Of a stretch of 64,000 nt of DNA, positions 54,396-64,000 are shown piece after piece. Made by a program: the position numbers and the translations under genes. The notes under the pieces are model-generated. The model did no database searches. It was not told the origin of the DNA and saw only the letters and a list, made by a program, of their open reading frames with translations. Source of the DNA: Gemmataceae bacterium (lineage in GTDB: Bacteria; Planctomycetota; Planctomycetia; Gemmatales; Gemmataceae); assembly GCA_019636445.1 (NCBI GenBank), contig JAHBXO010000008.1:62001-126000 (forward strand), read 5' to 3'. Every line of letters starts with the position of its first letter. Positions within the stretch are counted from its first letter, which is position 1.

Positions 54396-56381
54396 CTACT
54401 TCGGGGGGGCGGAATTCGCGGTCACGGGGCGGATGCCACCGTCGACGCGCGGGGCGTTTGGCGCGGGGGCGAATACCGTCTCGGTTTCATAAACCGGCTT
54501 GGCGTTCGGGTCCAATCGAAACCGGGCCCGATCGACGATTCCGGCCAGCCGCCTCGCTTCAGGTGAGATCACGTCGAGAAGCGGCTGCGGGAACAGTCCC
54601 AAGCCCACGCAGAGCGCGGCCAGGGCGGCGATCGGGATGAGTTCGCGGGAGTGAACGTCGCCGGTGGGCGGGACGCCATCGGTGGCCGCGGGAGGTTCGT
54701 GAACCGGACCGAAGAACACGCGCCGCAGCATGGTGAAGGTGTACCACGAAGCGAGCAGCACGCCGACTGCGGCGACAACCGCGAGGCCATAGCCGGCGAT
54801 GGCGATATTGCGTGGATCGAACAGGCCGGCGAGCATGAGCATTTCGCTGACGAAGTTGCAAAGGCCGGGGAGGCCGACGCTGGCGAGGGCGATGACGATG
54901 GAGTAGAAGGCGTATCGCGGATATTTCGCCCAGAGGCCGCCATACTGGTTCGCGTCCAAGGTCCGGTATCGGCGGGCGAGGAAGGCCAGCAATACGAAGA
55001 GCGCTCCGGCGGTGAGGCCGTGGTTGACCATGTGGAGGACCGATCCGGAGATCCCCTCCCGGTTTAGGGCGAACAGCCCGATCGTGAGGAAGCCGAGGTG
55101 GGACACGCTGCTATAGGCGGCGAGGAGCTTGAGGTCGCGCTGGGCATAGGCGCACAAGGCGGCATAAATCACCCCGATCGCGCCAAGCGTGCCGAACCAG
55201 GGCAGACCGTACAGCACGCACATTTCCGGGGTGAGCGGGATCACGATGCGGACGATGCCGAACGTGCCGAGCTTCGCGAGGATGGCGGAAAAGACCATCG
55301 TCACCGCGAGCGGAGCCTCGCCATACGCCGAGGGAAGCCAGGTATGGAACGGCACAATGGGGATCTTCACGGCGAAGCCGGCCATGAGGGCGAGGAAGAT
55401 CCAGAACTGCAGGGAACGTCGTTGGGATTGCGAGTCCCGTGCGGCGGCGAGTTCTTTTTCGGCCGCAACTCGCTGGCCGGGTGTCGCTTTCGCCAGACGT
55501 CCCTCCGCGTGCTGAACCGAGTGGTGAGCCATGGAGTCCCACATGCTGACGTTTTTCATCAGGATGGGAATCGAGAAAGTGACCGTTCCGGGCTTGCCGT
55601 TGAAGTAGGCGTTCTCGGCCATCTCGCGGGAGGAGCTAGCCATGCCACGCGCCGTCGGTTCGAAGTAGAAAGGCTTGTTGGTGGTCGGGTGGATCGGGAT
55701 CGGATTGGTGAGGACGACGCCGATGATGCCGACGAGCGTAAACAAGCTTCCGAAGAGTGTGTAGAGGACGAACTTGCGGGCCGCGTCGCGTCGCGCGCCG
55801 CCGGTGCCCCACTGGCCGATCAGGAAGTACGAAGGCACGAGAGTGAGTTCGAAGAAGATGTAGAACAAGACGATGTCGAAGGAGGCGAACGCGCCGCCGA
55901 CGGCCGACTGGAGCGCGAACAGCCATGCGTAGAACGATGCCGGCCGTTCGTGAATCGTGCCCCACCCCACGAGCACGGCGAAGAAGAACATCAGGCTCGT
56001 CAGGCCCAGCAACAGGATGTTCAGGCCATCCAGACCAACGAAGAATTGGACGGCCGGGGCCGAGACGCCGTCCGGCGCGAGCGACATCAGGATCCAGTTG
56101 GTCCCGTAGGTAAAGACGTCCGAGTTCGTCGCGCTGCCGGGGTCGCCCGGCACGATCTTGGGTTGAAACTGGAAGGAGAGCATGGTTTCGTGTTGGACGA
56201 AACCGGCATAGAGCACGAAGAGGGCGACGGTGAGCAGGACGTGCGTCGCGGAGGCCACGATAGCCGTGCGTCGTGCGGCCGCCGGACCCGCTCGCCCCGC
56301 CAGCAGGACGATCGCGGCGGCTCCCAGCGGTGCGAACAGCACCGCGAGGAGGAGCGATCCGAGAAGAAAGTTCATCGTCAT
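54396..56381 (-). CDS. nuoM: NADH-quinone oxidoreductase subunit M with a hydrophilic insertion
   Basis: A 661-residue antiporter-like subunit; the usual length is about 500. Canonical segments are FYIFFELTLVPSYFLIG (Glu178), RKFVLYTLFGSLFTLVG and GFAVKIPIVPFHTWLP. Between about 228 and 322 lies an extra, mainly hydrophilic stretch (TTNKPFYFEPTARG to LAAARDSQSQRR) that is absent in most NuoM. The ATG at 56379-56381 lies 19 bp after nuoL. A proton-pumping subunit of the membrane arm. Confidence 0.94.
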   Translation of the reverse strand: MTMNFLLGSLLLAVLFAPLGAAAIVLLAGRAGPAAARRTAIVASATHVLLTVALFVLYAGFVQHETMLSFQFQPKIVPGDPGSATNSDVFTYGTNWILMSLAPDGVSAPAVQFFVGLDGLNILLLGLTSLMFFFAVLVGWGTIHERPASFYAWLFALQSAVGGAFASFDIVLFYIFFELTLVPSYFLIGQWGTGGARRDAARKFVLYTLFGSLFTLVGIIGVVLTNPIPIHPTTNKPFYFEPTARGMASSSREMAENAYFNGKPGTVTFSIPILMKNVSMWDSMAHHSVQHAEGRLAKATPGQRVAAEKELAAARDSQSQRRSLQFWIFLALMAGFAVKIPIVPFHTWLPSAYGEAPLAVTMVFSAILAKLGTFGIVRIVIPLTPEMCVLYGLPWFGTLGAIGVIYAALCAYAQRDLKLLAAYSSVSHLGFLTIGLFALNREGISGSVLHMVNHGLTAGALFVLLAFLARRYRTLDANQYGGLWAKYPRYAFYSIVIALASVGLPGLCNFVSEMLMLAGLFDPRNIAIAGYGLAVVAAVGVLLASWYTFTMLRRVFFGPVHEPPAATDGVPPTGDVHSRELIPIAALAALCVGLGLFPQPLLDVISPEARRLAGIVDRARFRLDPNAKPVYETETVFAPAPNAPRVDGGIRPVTANSAPPK

Positions 56382-56400
56382 GGCGGGGCCGGTTGCGGGA

Positions 56401-58423
<2,023 letters not shown>

Positions 58424-58431
<8 letters not shown>

Positions 58432-58840
58432 CGGCTGCCTCCTGGGGTTTCTTGCCGGCCACCGGCAGTTTCGGATCGTCGGCCAATTCCGGCAGGGAGG
58501 CGGGCAGCCGTTCGGGGTCGATCGTCGCCGGCACCCCGGTCTCGCGGAGCGACTGCCATACGGTGGCGTCCAAGGATTTCGAACGCCGGTAGAGGGCGAT
58601 GAACAACGCCATCGCCAGCCCCGCTTCGCACGCGGCCACTGCGACCACGAAGAGTGCGAACGACTGCCCCGAAAGGTTCGCGTGGAAACGCGAGAACGCC
58701 AACAGGTTGATGACCACGCCCTGCAGCATCAGTTCCGCGGACAGGAACATGGTGATGAGGTTTCGCCGCGTGAGGAACCCCACGAGACCCAACGCGAACA
58801 GGACGGCCGCGACCGCCAGATAGTGCCACACCGAGATCAC
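58424..58840 (-). CDS. nuoK: NADH-quinone oxidoreductase subunit K
   Basis: A 138-residue subunit with three membrane helices: LAVAAVLFALGLVGFL, NLITMFLSAELMLQGVVINL (essential Glu) and FALFVVAVAACEAGLAMALF (second Glu). Part of the central proton path. It is about 35 residues longer than usual because of a hydrophilic tail (ATIDPERLPASLPELADDPK). The start overlaps nuoJ by 4 bp. Confidence 0.95.
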
Positions 58841-59961
58841 GCCGGGGCCCCCTTCCGGCCTGCGATCACCACCGCGCCGATCGTGGCCACGAGCAGGATC
58901 GTCCCGGCCAGTTCAACGGCGAGCAGGTAGTCGGTGTAGAGCGCATAACCGAGGCTCGCGACATTTCGGGCCGGAAGCTCGCCCCGCGCCGCCAGCAACA
59001 CTGTCGACTCTCGCAGCGCCGCCAGTTCCTTCGTCGCAGCCGCCAGTTCCTCGGCGGTCGCGGTGGGCTTGACCGACAGGTTTTCAACGGCGTCGAACGT
59101 CGCCCGAGCCTGGGTCCGCAGTTCCTCCGCGTTCTTGCGGATCGAAACGGAATTCGGATCGACGAGCAGGGACAGGCGTTCGGGAATCGAGCGATCGGCA
59201 CCCAGGGTCTTGTCTTCGACCGTTGCGAGTGGAAAACCGAGCCGGTCCGCGAACGCGTCCCGCAGGCCGCGAGTCTTCTCGTGGAGTTCGTCCTTCGTCT
59301 TCGCCGTCGCGGCCTCGCGCAATTGTTCGCCGAGTGCGAGCAGCGCCGCGCGATCCTCCGCCGTCAGCGGTCGTGCCGGCAGCGGCAGCGTTGGCTGCCC
59401 AGCGTCCGCTGCCGCCGTCGGGCTACCGAGGTACAAGGCGAACAGTACCAGACCGAGGAAGGCGAACCCCGCCAGGCTGCCGAGCATCGGCTCGCGGGAA
59501 CGGTCGTTTTCGTCCGAGGATCCGCTCGATTGCGAGAGCATCAGCACGAACAGAAACGTGACGATGATCGCCCCGGCGTAAATGACGATCGTCGCCGCCA
59601 TCAGGAACGGCGCGGCGAGCAACAGGAACAGCCCGCAGACGGAAACGATGACGAACGCGAACGCGATCGCACCGCGGGCCGGATTCCGCTGGGTGACGAA
59701 CACCGTCGCGAAGAAACACGCCCCGCCCGCAAAGAGCCAGAACAGGATTTGCTCGACCGTGCCTTTTGCCGGATCGCCGAACTGTCGAAGCGTCCAAGAG
59801 ACGAGCACGACAGCGGAGGCGATGGCGGCGAACACGCCGAACGCGATCGAACGTCCCTTCGGCTTGGGCAGCAGCGAAAAAATCGCCAGCGCGCCGAGCA
59901 CTGCCGCGGCGGCCAGTTGGCCGACGGCGTTCCCGGATGTCGTGGCGGCAAGAAGATTCAT
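58837..59961 (-). CDS. nuoJ: NADH-quinone oxidoreductase subunit J with a long hydrophilic insertion
   Basis: A 374-residue NuoJ; the usual length is 170-200. The conserved membrane part is LFWLFAGGACFFATVFVTQR, GAIAFAFVIVSVCGLFLLL, and AATIVIYAGAIIVTFLFVLM. After a further helix (about 161-178) an insertion of about 150 residues (182-331), helical and charged, separates it from the terminal helix (YLLAVELAGTILLVATIGAV). Two extra helices at the N-terminus precede the canonical part. It follows nuoI after 65 bp. Confidence 0.92.
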   Translation of the reverse strand: MNLLAATTSGNAVGQLAAAAVLGALAIFSLLPKPKGRSIAFGVFAAIASAVVLVSWTLRQFGDPAKGTVEQILFWLFAGGACFFATVFVTQRNPARGAIAFAFVIVSVCGLFLLLAAPFLMAATIVIYAGAIIVTFLFVLMLSQSSGSSDENDRSREPMLGSLAGFAFLGLVLFALYLGSPTAAADAGQPTLPLPARPLTAEDRAALLALGEQLREAATAKTKDELHEKTRGLRDAFADRLGFPLATVEDKTLGADRSIPERLSLLVDPNSVSIRKNAEELRTQARATFDAVENLSVKPTATAEELAAATKELAALRESTVLLAARGELPARNVASLGYALYTDYLLAVELAGTILLVATIGAVVIAGRKGAPA

Positions 59962-60026
59962 ATCTGGCTCGTGTAAAGATTCACAAGCAACGCGGGGGAG
60001 TTATACGACTGCGACCGCCTGTTGTC

Positions 60027-60590
60027 TTACGCACCCGGCGGCGGCTCCGACGCCGGGCCCAGCGCCCCAGCCCGTGTCCGCACCGGGTCCGTCCCGGCTT
60101 TCGTCGTCACGTCGAAGACACTCAAGAGCTTTTCCTTGTCGAAGATCATCTGTTCGCGGCTCAGGCCGGTGAGGTCGTAGAGCGTCGTCAGCTCGATCGC
60201 GTCCACGGGGCAGGCTTCCTCGCACATGCCGCAGTAGATGCAACGGAGTTCGTCGATGACGAACGTCTCGGGATATTTTTCGCGATCCTTCCACGTCGCC
60301 GGGGCCGGGGCCGCGACGATGTCGATACAGTGCGCCGGGCACGCCGTCGCGCACATGTAGCAGGCGACGCACTTCGTGCGGCCTTCGTGATCGCGGTTCA
60401 GTCGATGCACGCCGCGATAGTTGCCGGGCAGTTTCGGCTCCTGCTCCGGGTACTGCTCGGTCAGCGTCGGTTTGAACATGTGGCCGACGGTGGTGCGCAA
60501 CCCGTCCGCAATGGCGGGGAGGTAGAGCTGCCCGAGGAGTCCGAGCTTCGGCTCCTGCAGCCACACCACGTCTTTTTCGGCGATCGGCAT
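60027..60590 (-). CDS. nuoI: NADH-quinone oxidoreductase subunit I (two 4Fe-4S)
   Basis: A 187-residue ferredoxin-type subunit. The ATG at 60588-60590 (MPIAEKDVVWLQEP) gives the normal length; a longer frame to 61961 runs through nuoH on another frame and the repeat, and is rejected. CVACYMCATACP and CIYCGMCEEACP bind clusters N6a and N6b, which pass electrons to N2. The gene is separated from nuoH by a 239-bp repeat region, the widest gap in this run. Confidence 0.95.
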   Translation of the reverse strand: MPIAEKDVVWLQEPKLGLLGQLYLPAIADGLRTTVGHMFKPTLTEQYPEQEPKLPGNYRGVHRLNRDHEGRTKCVACYMCATACPAHCIDIVAAPAPATWKDREKYPETFVIDELRCIYCGMCEEACPVDAIELTTLYDLTGLSREQMIFDKEKLLSVFDVTTKAGTDPVRTRAGALGPASEPPPGA

Positions 60591-60635
60591 ACTGGTACCG
60601 CCACTTAGCGTCTTCGCCCCGGAGGGGCGCTCGAA

Positions 60636-60795
60636 TGTAGCCACAGGTGGAGCGAAGCCCAACCCGTGGATGTCGTCGGCCACCGCATCGCCCCGGAGGG
60701 GCGAAGGGGCGCACCATCGTCCATCTGCCCCTAACGGGGCAGAAAGACCATCACAACTCGACCACGGGTTCCGCTTCGCTCCACCCGTGGCTACA
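60636..60795. repeat. Diverged copy of the 34-bp inverted repeat inside the nuo operon
   Basis: Arms 60636-60669 and 60762-60795 are related to those at 4011-4170 and imperfectly inverted to each other, again flanked by GC-rich short palindromes (GCCCCGGAGGGGC). It fills 60591-60829 between nuoH and nuoI. No coding sequence is seen in it. Confidence 0.8.
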
Positions 60796-60829
60796 ATCCC
60801 CGGCCCCATCCGGGGCCGAGAACGAAAAC

Positions 60830-62068
60830 CTAAACCACGCCCGCTGGCAACCCGGGCGGCAGCTTCGTCACCTTCCGTTTCGGAGCCGTCACATTGCCGC
60901 CCGTCACCACCCCCCAGAATCCGGCGCCGACGAACAACCCCACGTTCGCCACCGTCATGCTCCACAAGGGCAGGGCGAACTGTAGGATCAACAGCGCGCC
61001 GACGAGGTTCAAGAGCGCGAGCGGAATCATCACCTTCCACGCGAGGCTCATCAGTTGGTCGAAGCGGAATCGCGGGATCGTCCAGCGGACGAGCAGGAAC
61101 AGACCGATGAACGCGAACATCTTCGCCGCCAGCACCACCAGCTTCAGGACCACGCCGACGATCGACGTGTCGGCCGCACTCGTGACGCCGGGTAGGTGCC
61201 AACCACCGAAGAACAGGCAGCTCATCAGGAAGCTCGTCGTGATCATGTGGGCGTACTCGGCCAGCAGCAGCATGCCGAGCTTCAAGGACGAATATTCGGT
61301 GTGATAGCCGCCGACGAGTTCCTGTTCCGATTCCGGCAGGTCGAACGGCAGACGGTTGCACTCGGCGAAGACGCTGACGAGGAACAGCAGGAACGCGAGC
61401 GGCATCAGGAAGACGTTCCAGGTGCCGTTGATCTGCTGGTTGATGATCGTCTCGGGGTTCAGCGACCCGGCGAGCAGGACGACGCCGAGGATGCTCATGC
61501 CGAGCGGGATCTCGTAGCTGATGATCTGGGCCGACGACCGCAGCGAGCCTAGCAGGGCGTACTTGTTGTTGGCGCTCCACCCGGCGAGGATGACGCCGTA
61601 CACGGCCAGCGAGCCGACGGCGAACGTGTAGAGGATGCCGATGTCGAGGCCCGGCGCGATCGCGAAGCTGAATTGCTCCGAGTACGCCTGCTGGGCCGCC
61701 TCGTACTGTGCGAGCGGCGTCGAGCCTTCGACTTTGGCGGTCAGAGTGGGGGGCGGGGCGGGCACGGTGCCGCCGACCGGCACGACGGCAATGGCGAGCA
61801 TGGCCGTGCCGAACGCCACCATCGGCGCGAGCAGGAAGAAGACCTTGTCCACGTGCGCCGGGATGACGTCCTCCTTGAGGAACATCTTCCCGCCGTCGAC
61901 GATCGGCTGGAGCAGGCCCCACGGCCCGACGCGGTTCGGCCCGAGCCGGTCCTGCACCCACGCCGCGACCTTTCGCTCGGCGAGGATCAGGTACGCGACG
62001 GTACCGAGCACGACGGCGACCACGCCGCCGATGATGAGGGCCGTAAACAGGGGATTGAACGTCGGCAT
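60830..62068 (-). CDS. nuoH: NADH-quinone oxidoreductase subunit H
   Basis: A 412-residue subunit at the quinone site. The ATG at 62066-62068 (MPTFNPLFTALIIGG) is preferred; a longer frame to 62143 is built from repeat DNA. AERKVAAWVQDRLGPNRVG, IISYEIPLGMSIL, FAECNRLPFDLPESEQELVG and GGYHTEYSS are diagnostic. An extra hydrophilic loop lies at about 100-140 (GTVPAPPPTLTAKVEGS). It couples quinone reduction to proton pumping. Confidence 0.95.
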   Translation of the reverse strand: MPTFNPLFTALIIGGVVAVVLGTVAYLILAERKVAAWVQDRLGPNRVGPWGLLQPIVDGGKMFLKEDVIPAHVDKVFFLLAPMVAFGTAMLAIAVVPVGGTVPAPPPTLTAKVEGSTPLAQYEAAQQAYSEQFSFAIAPGLDIGILYTFAVGSLAVYGVILAGWSANNKYALLGSLRSSAQIISYEIPLGMSILGVVLLAGSLNPETIINQQINGTWNVFLMPLAFLLFLVSVFAECNRLPFDLPESEQELVGGYHTEYSSLKLGMLLLAEYAHMITTSFLMSCLFFGGWHLPGVTSAADTSIVGVVLKLVVLAAKMFAFIGLFLLVRWTIPRFRFDQLMSLAWKVMIPLALLNLVGALLILQFALPLWSMTVANVGLFVGAGFWGVVTGGNVTAPKRKVTKLPPGLPAGVV

Positions 62069-62165
62069 CAGAAAACCCAGAGTGTCAGTTGCCAGTGTCG
62101 GTGTCAGGAAATCCGTTTTCTGGATCTTCTCTTGGCTAATCACAAGCCACTGACACTGACACTAT
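62069..62165. repeat. TGACACTGACACT-type repeat between nuoG and nuoH
   Basis: The 97-bp gap contains AGTGTCAGTTGCCAGTGTC near its left end and the opposite-strand type CACTGACACTGACACT near its right end, forming an imperfect inverted pair. It supplies the false extension of the nuoH frame. Confidence 0.65.
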
Positions 62166-63866
62166 TCAAACCGTCGCCAGTTCCATCCGCTTACCGGCCG
62201 ACGGTTTCAGCTCGGCCAGCGCCGCGTACTCCGGCAGCGCCTTGGCCAGATCCTTGCGGACGGTGGCGACGGTCGCCAGCCCTTTGCGGTTCCCCAGGTC
62301 GAACGCCAGTTGCAGCTCGCCACGCGCCTCGACCGGCGGTTTCGCGGCGCGGGGGAACGGCTGCACGTATCCGGCGTGATTCACGAACGTGCCGTCCTTC
62401 TCGAACGCCGCCGTCGCCGGGAGGACAAACGCCGCGGCCTCGGCGAGCTTCGTCAGGAAGAAGTCCTGCACCACCAGCAGCGCCGGCGGCGAGTGCGGCG
62501 CCTTCACGGCGTCGTTCACCCACTCGGCATTCGGATAGCCGCCGGCGAACCAGACCGCCGCGAGCGAACCGAACTCCGGCAGCACCGCCGAGAACGGAAT
62601 CACTTCGCCTTGGAGTTTCGCGAGCACCGCCTCGACACCCTTGCGGTTCGGGCACTTCTCGGCGCGGATCGTGAATTTCGCCGGCGTGACCGGGTTGCCC
62701 TTCACGTCCTTCGGGTAGCTGTCGTCCTCGCCGACGACCGGCACCGGGCCGAGCACGAGGCGAACGAACGGGGACATCTTCTTGAACGCCGAGCCGGTGG
62801 CGAACGCCTCTTCCACCGTCAGGAACGGCGAGAGCACGACGACGACGCGCTTCGGGCTCATCAGCACCGCTTCGTCGATGGCGTACTTGAGCTTCGGAAG
62901 CAGATCCGTCCATGCCGCCGGCTTCCACGCGCCAGCGTCCTTCACCAGCGGCCGGACGACGCGCTCCGGCGAGCGGACGTAGTGGTAGCCCCAGCGCCCC
63001 TCGTCGCAGATCCAGTAGCCCTGGTTGTCGAGGTTTTCGCGGGCGCGGATCCGCTGGACCACGTCCTTGTTCACGTCGGTGTGGATGCTGCAGCCGGTGG
63101 AGCAGCCGGGGCAGACGTTATCGGCGGTCTTGAGGTACCAGACTCGCTGCGTGTAGAGGAAATCCTTGGAGCCGAGGGCGCCGACCGGGCAGAGGTCGAC
63201 GACGTTGCCGGAGAGCTTGTTCTCGAGCGGCCGGCCAGGGAAGACGTCGATCTCCTCGTGGTGCCCGCGGCCGACGACTTGCAACTCGGCCGTGCCGGAG
63301 ATCTCGCGGGTGAAGCGGACGCAGCGGGTGCAGAGAATGCAGCGGTCGGTGAACAGCGTGATCTTGCTCGAAAGCTCGGGCTTGTTCGGCGGCGTGTTCT
63401 TCTCGTCGACGAGCCGGCTCTGTGAGCGGCCGAACTGGTACGAGTAGTCCTGGAGCTTGCACTCGCCGGCCTTGTCGCAGACGGGGCAGTCGAGCGGGTG
63501 GTTCAGCAGCAGGCCTTCGAGCGTGTCGGCCTGGCTCTTCTTCGCGCGGTCGCCCGGCTTGTAGGCCGCGTCGTACGCCAGTTTCGGCGTCTTCGGGTCG
63601 CGCTTCTCGTAATCCCCCGTGACGATCACGTCCCCGTCCTTCACCGGCGTCTGGCAGCCGGGGAAGACCTTCGGGATCATCGTCACCTTGCCGTCCTTCA
63701 GCGTGCCCATCTCGACGAGGCACATCCGGCACGAGGCGACGACCGACAGGCCCGGGTGGTAGCAGTAGTGCGGAACCAGCGTGCCCGCGAGTTCCGCGAC
63801 CTGCACGCAGTTCAGCTTCTGGCTGCCGATCTCGACCGGCTTGTCGTTCACGTAAACGGTAGGCAT
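62166..63866 (-). CDS. nuoG: NADH-quinone oxidoreductase subunit G
   Basis: A 566-residue Fe-S subunit of the peripheral arm. The ATG at 63864-63866 starts MPTVYVNDKPVEIG; an extension to 63953 is repeat DNA. The N-terminal 2Fe-2S site is YCYHPGLSVVASCRMCLVE, then HPLDCPVCDKAGECKLQDY (N5 region), CILCTRCVRF and CPVGALGSKDF. The molybdopterin-like part is shorter than in E. coli (566 against about 900), as in many bacteria, and contains the CPGCSTGC stretch. Upstream nuo genes must lie beyond 64000 if the operon is complete. Confidence 0.94.
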   Translation of the reverse strand: MPTVYVNDKPVEIGSQKLNCVQVAELAGTLVPHYCYHPGLSVVASCRMCLVEMGTLKDGKVTMIPKVFPGCQTPVKDGDVIVTGDYEKRDPKTPKLAYDAAYKPGDRAKKSQADTLEGLLLNHPLDCPVCDKAGECKLQDYSYQFGRSQSRLVDEKNTPPNKPELSSKITLFTDRCILCTRCVRFTREISGTAELQVVGRGHHEEIDVFPGRPLENKLSGNVVDLCPVGALGSKDFLYTQRVWYLKTADNVCPGCSTGCSIHTDVNKDVVQRIRARENLDNQGYWICDEGRWGYHYVRSPERVVRPLVKDAGAWKPAAWTDLLPKLKYAIDEAVLMSPKRVVVVLSPFLTVEEAFATGSAFKKMSPFVRLVLGPVPVVGEDDSYPKDVKGNPVTPAKFTIRAEKCPNRKGVEAVLAKLQGEVIPFSAVLPEFGSLAAVWFAGGYPNAEWVNDAVKAPHSPPALLVVQDFFLTKLAEAAAFVLPATAAFEKDGTFVNHAGYVQPFPRAAKPPVEARGELQLAFDLGNRKGLATVATVRKDLAKALPEYAALAELKPSAGKRMELATV

Positions 63867-63887
63867 ATCGCCAAACTCGCCTCGGTT

Positions 63888-64000
63888 AGCCCGACTTCCG
63901 AAGTCCGGCTTCGACTTCGGAAGTCGAAGCGGGACCGGAACGTTTCGGGGCACAGGTTTTCCGTGTCGCCCGACCTCCGAAGTCGAAACCGGACTTCGGA
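63888..64000. repeat. Palindromic GACTTCGGAAGTC repeats upstream of nuoG
   Basis: Repeated copies of GACTTCGGAAGTC and CTTCCGAAGTC lie at 63893-63930 and 63970-64000 in both orientations, able to form hairpins. They run off the window edge. No gene is seen here. Confidence 0.7.

Noticed and set aside
60591-61961. Long N-terminal extension of nuoI
   Set aside because: It runs through the repeat and nuoH in another frame; the normal NuoI start at 60590 gives the family length.

Overview
The window is a 64 kb, GC-rich, gene-dense piece of a bacterial chromosome that looks like a planctomycete of the Gemmata type (family Gemmataceae). The lineage call rests on several things. There is a PVC small basic protein gene (13745-13981). 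There are two secreted proteins with c-type haem motifs, one of them of the Pirellula/Verrucomicrobium composite type. There is a fused hydrolase/CotH protein and a secreted sulfatase. Three FG-GAP repeat proteins start with a short LExRxxPA-like motif instead of a classical signal peptide. Long inverted repeats lie between genes, and many starts lack a Shine-Dalgarno sequence. No rRNA, tRNA, CRISPR array, transposase or phage gene was recognised.

Layout from left to right. 1-4200: the N-terminal part of an FGGY sugar kinase (cut by the window edge) and a hydrolase/CotH fusion, followed by a repeat. 4261-13566: a secreted dehydrogenase/cytochrome-like protein, an unusually large signal peptidase I with an inserted zinc ribbon, glycolate oxidase Fe-S subunit GlcF and a secreted TIM-barrel-like protein. 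13745-15686: small basic protein, a folK-SDR fusion and a rhodanese. 15680-20563: C45-type hydrolase, VOC protein, a Fic AMP-transferase with palindromic sites upstream, and a sulfatase. 20611-26243: two divergent FG-GAP repeat proteins, one carrying a matrixin-like protease domain. 26506-33833: topoisomerase I with five zinc ribbons, divergent from a membrane-anchored SurA/PpiD-like protein, then a FliA/WhiG-type sigma factor. 34117-35390: a HigBA toxin-antitoxin pair and a NADAR protein. 35554-39210: a sugar ABC transporter (binding protein, ATPase, permease). 39357-42459: a degenerate M48-like lipoprotein and an ECF sigma/membrane protein/secreted protein trio. 42573-43665: rplM-rpsI. 43827-52712: membrane protein, third FG-GAP protein, c-type haem protein, DUF4261-like and TPR-type proteins, and a zinc-ribbon/TM/PQQ-propeller protein. 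52809-63866: nuoGHIJKLMN, eight genes of respiratory complex I on the minus strand.

The most unusual items are structural. Housekeeping proteins (uS9, NuoJ, NuoM, LepB) carry large insertions absent from their usual homologues. A folate enzyme is fused to a short-chain dehydrogenase whose catalytic Tyr is replaced by Phe. Short inverted repeats sit where operators would be for the fic and higBA loci. Long dispersed inverted repeats interrupt otherwise compact operons, including the nuo operon. I did not find a convincing multi-gene novel defence or biosynthetic system. The best candidate for an undescribed general feature is the shared N-terminal motif of the FG-GAP proteins.
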